This document shows positions 19,026 to 25,265 of a stretch of DNA of 25,265 bases, piece after piece; position 1 is the first letter of the stretch, and every line of letters begins with the position of its first letter. The notes beneath the pieces were generated by a model. It was not told where the DNA came from, ran no database searches, and was given only the letters and a program-made list of their open reading frames with translations. Source of the DNA: Chara braunii (lineage: Eukaryota > Streptophyta > Charophyceae > Charales > Characeae); the NCBI GenBank assembly GCA_003427395.1, contig BFEA01000397.1, positions 942,975 through 968,239 of the forward strand, given 5' to 3'. A program made the position numbers and the translations under genes.

Positions 19026-19041
19026 ATCTGCTCCGATACCA
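19026..19041 (-). other. primer-binding site
   Basis: The minus strand reads TGGTATCGGAGCAGAT, beginning two bases inside the 5' LTR end. It matches the common plant-element site TGGTATCAGAGC with one mismatch. The usual primer for that site is the 3' end of initiator-methionine tRNA, so that is the inferred primer. Confidence 0.8.
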
Positions 19042-19043
19042 AC

Positions 19044-20237
19044 TGTTATGAACATGATTGTCTGCCGAAATTTTATCAGCACTCACTCATAGGAACTCCC
19101 GTACACGCCCATACATGCACAAAGGGAAGGGGAGAGGTAGTGGAGTATCACACCGCCCAACAGGAAGAAACGCAGCAGAAGACTCAGGGGAGCGAAGTGA
19201 CAGAATACACAGACAGTGAATTCCCTCCACACAATTCCCAACAATCATTCATAGAAGACAATTGAGTGATCACAACCAGAAAGCAATGAAGATATGACAA
19301 CTCAAACACAGTATTGCAACTGTTTATTAAACTCAGAGCACCATTTTCACTAAATGACCTCAGAACCCTGTTGCGCTACCCTCAGAGGGGTAGCGCCTCA
19401 ACCCCAACACCCTGAACAACTAAGAATAACACCGAAACTCCAGGTAACACCCATTGCCACCCTTACATCAACTCAGTGGCCTGCGCCCAAGCGAAACAGG
19501 CTGCCAGAGCCAATCGCCATCCAGATGATGAAGAAGAAGCTCATCGCCAACAGTCCCTGATGAAGATGAAGACCAGATGATGATATCTGTGAGTAGATGC
19601 AGCTATGGCTGCATCGCCACTGGGACCCTACTCCTGAGGAGGGTCAGCAGTGCACCAAGTGCTCCAACGCATCAGACCACTAATAGCCCGGACCGCTATG
19701 ACTCCCAGAGAGTCAGAGCGGACAGCGTTGACCCTAGTCTAAGGTCCGGCTATGTCCGCCGTGTCCAGCACCGGAATCAGCAACCACGGCCTGATACCTT
19801 GTGCGCAGCAACTTCCACCACGAAGTGTCAACCGCCAAAAGCCCTGGACCGGTGTCCCCATCCTACCTATACTCTATACTAGCCTAGACCGACCTAGACC
19901 GGACTAACTGACCACCCGGTACCGTTTCAGTTTCGGCCTCTCGGCCTCTCCCTACCCGGCTATAGGCTATAGGACCGTCTATCAGCATAGGCCTGTAGGG
20001 CCTGTCTGTCCTAGGGGTAGCCCGGGCCTGCAATTCGCAGTTAGGGTTGCTGTTAGGAAAGTCGGGCTAGTACAGGGCCATGTTTATATATTTACAGATA
20101 TGTCCCTCACGAATTTCCCACACAGGCAGGTCTCTCGGTTAGCCCTCAGCCAGACAAAATTACGAATCTACCCCTACCTAGAGTACAGCCTCGTCAGATT
20201 GAGGCTAGAGGCAACATGGAAACAGCAAGTCATTGCA
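19044..20237 (-). repeat. 5' LTR (1194 bp)
   Basis: Same terminal bases as the 3' LTR, and it sits next to the PBS, so it is the upstream LTR. Many of its differences from the 3' copy are A where the other has G, or T where it has C. It carries the candidate TATA box at 20082-20090 and AATAAA at 19323-19328. Confidence 0.93.
20082..20090 (-). promoter_or_regulatory. candidate TATA box of the 5' LTR
   Basis: TATATAAAC on the element's coding strand lies about 150 bp into the LTR. Transcription would start some 30 bases further along. The 3' LTR has TATAGAAAC at the same place, so only one copy keeps the box. Confidence 0.4.
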
Positions 20238-20289
20238 ATATGCCCATTGTAACCTCTGCCTGTATCCCCTGCTAGTAACCTCTCTCACT

Positions 20290-20382
20290 CTCGTAATTGA
20301 AGAAGAAGAAGATGAAGGGGGAGAAGAAGAAAAGAGATGGTGGACTTAGACGAGGAAGAAGAAAAACTCTCTCTCTCAACAA
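20290..20382. repeat. purine-rich GAA-type tract
   Basis: Imperfect GAA/GGA repeats run from about 20299 to 20368, followed by a short CT run. No gene. Confidence 0.6.
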
Positions 20383-20690
20383 CCATTTCATCAAAATGGA
20401 TTTTTTTTTTTTTTAACGAAATGGAAAGTGAGTTTCTCATCAAAATTTGTTGTTCCTGAGGGTCCAGCGTTTTACAAACGCTGGAGCCCCTGGCTGAATA
20501 TGGACCTAGCTTGAAACCAGGCACCTCCAAGCAGGAATGCCTAGAGGTACCTGGTCTCAAGCTAGGTCCATCTACACCCAGGGGGTCCAGCGTTTTACAA
20601 ATGCCGGACCCTCAAGAACAACGTTTTCGGCCAAAAAACTCGGTTTCAATTTCGTTCAAAAAATAAGAGATGTCCATTTTGACGAAATGG
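20383..20690. mobile_element. 308-bp foldback MITE
   Basis: The unit is one near-complete inverted repeat centred near 20540. Outer ends CCATTTCATCAAAATGGA and its counterpart TCCATTTTGACGAAATGG face each other. The inner arms share GTTGTTC, GAGGGTCC, CCAGCGTTTTACAAA, TGGACCTAGCTTGA and ACCAGGYACCTC. Each arm also holds a smaller hairpin (CCAGCGTTTTACAAACGCTGG-like). The loop is only about 10-20 bases. There is no coding frame. Confidence 0.8.
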
Positions 20691-20778
20691 CAGTTTCTCT
20701 TTCTCTGTCCGATACTAACCTGTGAAGGTGGATCGAAGACGAAGCTGGAGCTATGGCGCCACAGATAAGTCTCCCTGG

Positions 20779-20866
<88 letters not shown>
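20779..20866. repeat. (CT)n microsatellite
   Basis: About 88 bp of CT dinucleotide with one TTT interruption near the start. Confidence 0.97.
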
Positions 20867-20869
<3 letters not shown>

Positions 20870-21049
20870 GCTACTCTACCTCCTAGCAGCGCCCAGCGCT
20901 GAAGACTACTCTAGTGCTAGCTACTACTACTGCAACGCTCCTCTAGAGTGCTGCTGCCGAATGCTGAAGATTGCCTCCTGCCTCCTGCACGTGAAGTGCC
21001 CATGAACTGCTTGGGAAGTTCCTATGAGCTACCTGCAGGTTGCGTATTC
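20867..21049. other. no gene seen
   Basis: Short imperfect CTACT, CTGCT and CCTCCTG motifs. Open frames are short. It could be the upstream part of the broken gene that follows, but I cannot support that. Confidence 0.35.
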
Positions 21050-22728
21050 AATATGAGAGCGAGAACCAGACAAGTTGCGTTCGTTGTGCAGTTCATTCGT
21101 AGGAGAGGCGGAAGGTGTGCTTTTGTTTGGTAGGGCGCACACATGTCTTGTGTGGGAGTTATTGGGTGCAGGTAATAATGTCATTGCCTCTGACGAGTCG
21201 GCCAAGGACATTGCATACTTGACAAAGTTCATCGACATACTTTTCAAGGATGACAGCTTCGACTGCCGGCTCGAGAACCCTCGATCCACACATCACAACA
21301 ACAGGGACATTTACCACAAGTTGGGACCGAAGAGACTGAAGGTGTGGGAATACCTGTTCCGCAATTCGCCACAAGGACGTCTTGACAAAGACCCTCAAAC
21401 GTTACCACGGTGCTCTGACTAGCGCCTTTGAGACATTCGTTGCTCGGTGCGAGATCCTGAAGTTTGATTTTCACAAAGACCAATTGACGTTTAAGGACTA
21501 TGCTGAGCTCACTAAATTGATGAAGGGTTTAACCCCGTCGACAACGAGGAAGACTCATCGCCGAGTCATCAGACTCCGATCTCGATATCGAAAACGACAT
21601 CAATGCAACCTGGTGGCGTGGACAGTCCGCTGCCATGGAGCGCGACGACAAGGAATATGGACCGGGTGGATCAGAGGGATGTTCGAACCCGCCACCCGCG
21701 AACAGTGTAGCCTCGATGGTGGACGTGGTCGAATGTACGCCAATGGATGAAAATGAAGACGATGAGCTTGATATTTCTGATAAGGCGAGGAAGCTGGCGC
21801 CGGGCGATCCGATTCCTCCCAACTTTTGTGCGGACCTAAACACTGTGTGTTTCTTGGAGGACAAACACGCCCGCACTAATGAGGATAAGTGGAGTCATGA
21901 TATCATTTGGCATGATGACATTTTTCAGCCATGCATCCAAGGTGGGGAGTGAAAGATGGCGGTGAAGTATGTGTCCGGTTGAAAGACGGTTGGCCGCGAA
22001 GGACATCTAGCTGAAAACGACGGAGCAGACAATTTTATACCATGTGTAGAGAGAGAACACCAAGGCGAGCGAAACCTCCATCAAAACAAAGACGAAACAA
22101 TTGTTCATTGCCTTGCGAGTCGCTCTACAGTTGGAGTACAGCGGCAAGTTGTACTTTGCACACGAGCCCCTCGCACGGATCAATCGACTGGAAGGTCGAT
22201 CGCACCGCCAATTTGAGGACGATCGAGAGCATGGAGGTGAACTTCCGAGAAGATGTCGTCTCTATGTCCGCGGCGGCCACAAGGAACACGAAGGGTGAGC
22301 AAAGAGAAGATGACGGGCCCACGTCCGATGTGAAAGCTCCATTGTCGGAGGTGGGGAACACATCCGCTGGCAAAAAGTCTGTTATAGCCAGCTCTGTTGC
22401 CACGGGGGATACATCACAAGGTGTACATGTGCCACTCGACATGCCGTCGGATGCGGGCGCCACATACGGGAGTCTCCTCGCGACAGGTGCGACAATGCAA
22501 GGCAGATCAGAGATGGAGTCGAAGTCAGCTGTTGGGATGAGCATCACGGGAATGTCGTTGCATCCGCCCTCATGCACTAACAAAGGTGATGCACACTACA
22601 CAACAACACCAGAGGGAGCGACCGCAGGGGGTGACGGGAAGGGGAGGAATGAAGAGGGGTCTCAACATTTTCGTAATCTTAAGAACATGACCACGGACAA
22701 CGAGGATGGGGCTGAAGGTGCTCACTAG
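21050..22728 (+). pseudogene. broken gene of unknown family, faintly methyltransferase-like
   Basis: I do not recognise this family. Plausible protein continues across at least five frame changes. About 21105-21390 carries VLLFGRAHTCLVWELLGAGN, then NVIASDESAKDIAYLTKFI and LGPKRLKVWEYLF. About 21391-21540 has KRYHGALTSAFETFVARCEI. Positions 21540-21949 have an acidic Ser/Asp stretch (ESSDSDLDIENDINATWW) and PIPPNFCADLNTVCFLED. Segments at 21946-22010 and 22010-22190 (HQGERNLHQNKDETIVHCLA) lead to a Ser/Thr/Gly-rich tail to 22728. The hydrophobic G-x-x-x-H then GxxNVIASD pattern recalls the SAM-binding turn of DNA methyltransferases, but no DPPY/NPPY motif is visible, so this is only a hint. 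It precedes the Ulp1-like segment on the same strand and may be its N-terminal part. Confidence 0.45.
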
Positions 22729-23254
22729 GGCGTGGTCGATTCCACACGTGTAGAACATGTGGGGTGAGGCAGGGAATGGACTCGAGGGAAATCCTCTTCG
22801 CGAGAAATGCAATGTTTTAATTGAGTGCTCATATACAATTGTGTTGTTTACTCATTTGTTTTCGAACGAAGTTTGTGGGATTTGGTCGTTCCATTGTTTA
22901 CAAAAAAATTGTGCGGTCAACGAGAGTGTGTTGTACTATGCATGTCTGTCACTCGATATTCGTCAAGATGTGGCGGTATGTATATGTATCACGCCTTTGA
23001 GGTACGGTGACCAAAGGGGGTATGAGTCTGGATTGATTGATTACATACATCAATGTCGTTCATGTAAGTATAAGATTAGAGAAACATTGATGACATATTT
23101 TGAATACATCGTATCCATTGATCATGCTATGGTAAGGCACTTGACCATGTATAAGGATTTCACCCCCCCTTCCCTCCACGTTTGCCCCCCCACTATCAGC
23201 CACTATTTTTTACACCCACATCAATGTCGTATTCGTCGTGTTTGTTGTGTGCAG
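22729..23254 (+). other. probable intron or non-coding gap before the Ulp1 domain
   Basis: AT-rich sequence without convincing coding character. A strong donor-like GTAAGTATAAG at 23064 and an acceptor-like TTTGTTGTGTGCAG ending at 23254 could bound a 191-bp intron. The 'exon' upstream of 23064 (an open frame from 22757) has no recognisable domain. Confidence 0.35.
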
Positions 23255-24145
23255 TGCAAATTACATCAACGGATGCAAGAAAGTGCAAAAGTGGGTGGAC
23301 AATGCGCCTCGCAATGTCGTCTTTATCAGAGAAGGAGATGAAAGCACTATCACATGTCATCTGAGAATACGGGAATAAGTTTCCAATAGCAAGCACACAC
23401 AATTACGGGCCGAACGATGTTTTGAAGCTTACTCGAGACGATTTCATTTTACTCATCGGCGAACGTAACTTGTTAAATGACAACATCGTCAACTTCTACC
23501 TAAACCTCATCGCACTAGACAATTGTTGTAGAATCGCACATGTAGAATGCGACGCAGAGAATGAAACTATGATTAGAACAGGAAAGAGTCGCATTCCTAG
23601 AATATCAGTGGTGCACTCATTTTTCTTCACTAAACTTTTCGACAGCGAAATGAGGTATCCAGAGTGAGAGGTGCACCATTGGTCGAAAGACGTCATAATA
23701 AGTGACATGGATTTGATCATTACCCTTTTCCATATCGCACACATGAACCACTGGACCCTCGTTGTGGCTGATTTCAGAAGGAGGTAATTCGAATTTTATA
23801 ACTCCCTCAGCCCCGACATGGAACTGATAAGAAAAGTGACCGGCTGATTTACGATGTTTCTATTCGAAAGATAAATTGAGCAAGGCAAAGAAGTGGACAC
23901 GAAACCAATCAATCACATATGGAGCGTAGAGGGCATCCCGAAACAACGTGACGCGAACTTATGCGGGGTCTTCATGCTCACATACGCATCACTCTTGGCA
24001 ACGGGTCACCTTCCGCATTTCTCTTTCACCGCTGATGACATACCCGCAATACGTCGTCGTCTGGCTTTGGACACAGTGGCTCGTGAGTAGTATGTACCTG
24101 TTATTGGATATTATGATTACATGCGGACGGATGTGGGACTGCATA
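23255..24145 (+). pseudogene. Ulp1/C48-type cysteine protease domain, broken
   Basis: Ulp1 enzymes cleave SUMO or related ubiquitin-like tags, and such domains also occur inside plant transposons. After a short lead in another frame (ending near 23360), one frame runs from about 23362 to 24145. It contains LTRDDFILLIGERNLLNDNI and SFFFTKLFD. The His motif is HMNHWTLVVADF, followed by FYNSLSPD, and the Gln/Cys box is IPKQRDANLCGVFMLTYAS. His, Gln and Cys are present. The Asp expected in the YDSL position is Asn (YNSL). In-frame stops are TGA 23665-23667, TAA 23785-23787, TGA 23845-23847, TAA 23872-23874 and TAG 24088-24090; the frame resumes sensibly after each (YVPVIGYYDYMRTDV after the last). 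The eL19 fragment follows within 5 bp. Confidence 0.75.
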
Positions 24146-24148
24146 CTG

Positions 24149-24514
24149 CATACTGCATACGGTAAGAGACGGGGAACTCGCGAGGCCAGGCTACCTAACT
24201 AAAGTTCGCTGGATGTGGAGGGAGGATGCGTGTGCTGAGGACAGTGAGGAGGCTCCTTTGCAAGTATTGTGATGCCAAGAAGATCGACAAACACATGTAC
24301 CCTGCCATGCACATGAAGGTCAAGGGTAATGTGTTCAAGTATAAGCTTGTGCTGATGGAGAGCATCCATAAGTCCAAGGCAGACACGCCTCAAGAGAGGA
24401 GCTTGTCCAACCAGTTGGAGAAGCGCCGTTGCGAAGAGCAAGGCTACAAGGGAACGCAAGATTGCCAGAAGAGAGGAGCGGGCTGGCACAGGGCCTGTGT
24501 GGGCCTGTCTGTAG
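24149..24514 (+). pseudogene. RPL19: ribosomal protein eL19 (L19e) 3' fragment, frameshifted
   Basis: eL19 is a large-subunit ribosomal protein with a long, very basic C-terminal helix. The plus strand encodes about its last 115 residues: [60 protein letters not shown], then [17 protein letters not shown], ending at TAG 24512-24514. Three single-base insertions (near 24197, 24222 and 24430) put the pieces in frames 2, 3, 1 and 2, and a small in-frame insertion sits in VLRTVRRLL. The N-terminal half is missing and no intron interrupts the piece, which suits a 5'-truncated processed copy. I see no poly-A tail or target duplication to prove that. The match to the known family motif order is strong. 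Confidence 0.88.
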
Positions 24515-24740
24515 CGAAGCTGCCGGAAGCTGGCCCACTGTATTTTTGCTCCATTTCCCATCTCTGCAGTCTGGTTCTTGCCATTCTGTCGCTTTTTGGC
24601 TTGTGTCTTTTCGTGGTTTCTGAAGCTGTGGTGGCCATGTAATTTGTCCTCTCCATCTCGTTGTTGTTCCAATTGACGGAATGACCTTTCAGTTGGGTCG
24701 TACATATTTGATGTCATTGAACTTCACACAATTGTTGCAA
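24515..24740 (+). other. sequence after the eL19 stop, possibly its old 3' UTR
   Basis: T-rich, unique sequence with no coding character. It could be the untranslated tail carried along with the eL19 copy. No AATAAA plus A-run marks its end. Confidence 0.3.
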
Positions 24741-25012
24741 CGTGGCAGGCTATGAATCCCCCTAGGCGGCGGACAACCGCGGCCAAGTCCGCGGCCGCGC
24801 AGCCCGCGGACACGTCCGCACGGATGCGCGGCTTTGGCGCCACGTGGCGGCCAGAGGGAACGGTTCGGGATTCGGGAAGCGCCATTCGGCAGCGCATCCC
24901 CGGCCCCACCCCCCCACACAAAAAAAAATGGAAAAATAACATCTTTTGGTTGGGGGGGATGAGAAGAAATGAAGAAAAAAAAAAAAGAACGCGATTTTTT
25001 TTATTTTTTATT
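24741..25012. other. GC-rich island with CGCGGAC motifs, then A/T runs
   Basis: From about 24755 to 24910 the sequence is strongly GC-rich, with repeated GCGGAC/GTCCGC in both orientations (for example CCGCGGCCAAGTCCGCGG), which would fold readily. It contrasts with its AT-richer surroundings. Homopurine runs follow to 25010. No gene is called. Confidence 0.45.
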
Positions 25013-25060
25013 TTCTGTTGATTGATTGATTGGTGGGGGCGGGGTCGCCCCGCCTTGCCT

Positions 25061-25099
<39 letters not shown>

Positions 25100-25145
25100 A
25101 TTGATTGATTGATTGATTAATTTCTTCGATTTTTGTTCTTTTTTT

Positions 25146-25213
<68 letters not shown>

Positions 25214-25265
25214 CTGGTGGGGGAGGGGTCGCCCCACCCCGCGATTGATTGATTGATTGATTGAT
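25013..25265. repeat. (GATT)n array interrupted by two G-rich palindromes
   Basis: GATT tetranucleotides fill the end of the window and run off its edge. Two interruptions are related: TGGTGGGGGCGGGGTCGCCC at 25031-25050 (continuing CGCC) and TGGTGGGGGAGGGGTCGCCC at 25215-25234 (continuing CACC). Each has GGGG(T)CGCCCC symmetry. A third, T-rich interruption lies near 25120-25149. The pattern suggests a higher-order unit of about 184 bp. Confidence 0.9.

Larger units (their letters stand above)
11207..20237 (-). mobile_element. complete Ty3/Gypsy chromovirus-type LTR retrotransposon
   Basis: Two direct repeats of about 1.2 kb bound an internal region holding, in minus-strand order, PBS, leader, gag, zinc knuckle, protease, RT/RNase H, integrase, chromodomain and polypurine tract. 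RT before integrase makes it Ty3/Gypsy, and the chromodomain makes it a chromovirus. At 9.0 kb it fills 36% of the window. All coding parts carry frameshifts or nonsense codons, so this copy could not encode its own proteins. The LTRs begin TG and end CA on both strands. The flanks CACAT (11202-11206) and ATATG (20238-20242) do not match, so no target-site duplication is visible. Confidence 0.93.

Noticed and set aside
3177-24090. A non-standard genetic code with TAA/TAG (or TGA) read as amino acids, as in some green algae
   Set aside because: All three stop codons occur inside the broken frames, and frameshifts accompany them in gag, the eL19 fragment and 21050-22190. Ordinary stops also end the eL19, hAT and integrase frames at sensible places. 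Pseudogene decay explains this more simply.
25001-25237. Ser-Ile-Asn-Gln repeat protein at the right edge
   Set aside because: Translation of the GATT microsatellite.

Overview
This window looks like gene-poor, repeat-packed nuclear DNA from a large eukaryotic genome, most likely a plant-lineage (streptophyte, possibly charophyte-like) one. The reasons are a chromodomain Ty3/Gypsy retrotransposon whose primer-binding site resembles the plant TGGTATCAGAGC type, a hAT dimerisation domain of the plant kind, a plant-like fragment of ribosomal protein eL19, many microsatellites, and several families of short inverted-repeat elements. The assignment is inference. I see no intact host gene, and no structural RNA gene, CRISPR array or bacterial-style operon.

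Layout. Positions 1-84 hold a possible exon end. Positions 300-601 hold short tandem repeats. Positions 643-2032 are a 1.4-kb foldback element with two ~630-bp arms, CAGGG-type termini and a TATATATA flank. Positions 2041-3145 are simple-sequence DNA. Positions 3177-6010 (minus) are a hAT transposase-derived pseudogene with a long C-terminal extension, an AT-hook and an acidic tail. Positions 6968-7640 (minus) are the 3' end of a LINE-like element with a tandemly duplicated zinc-finger region. Positions 7730-10690 are crowded with MITE-like inverted-repeat elements, three of which share GGGGCCAAGTCCC ends.

Positions 11207-20237 are a complete but mutated chromovirus on the minus strand: 5' LTR 19044-20237, PBS, long leader, gag, zinc knuckle, protease, RT/RNase H, integrase plus chromodomain, polypurine tract and 3' LTR 11207-12411. 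Positions 20383-20690 are a second, compact foldback element.

Positions 21050-24145 (plus) carry a badly broken gene. Its first part is unfamiliar and faintly methyltransferase-like. Its last part is a Ulp1/C48 cysteine protease domain. It runs straight into a frameshifted 3' fragment of an eL19 gene (24149-24514). The window ends in GC-rich DNA and a long GATT repeat interrupted by two G-rich palindromes.

The coding elements do not form a pathway; they are independent mobile elements and relics. What links them is their decay. The hAT, Gypsy pol and Ulp1 reading frames each stay open over long distances but are broken by isolated nonsense codons, all of the kind that cytosine deamination would make.
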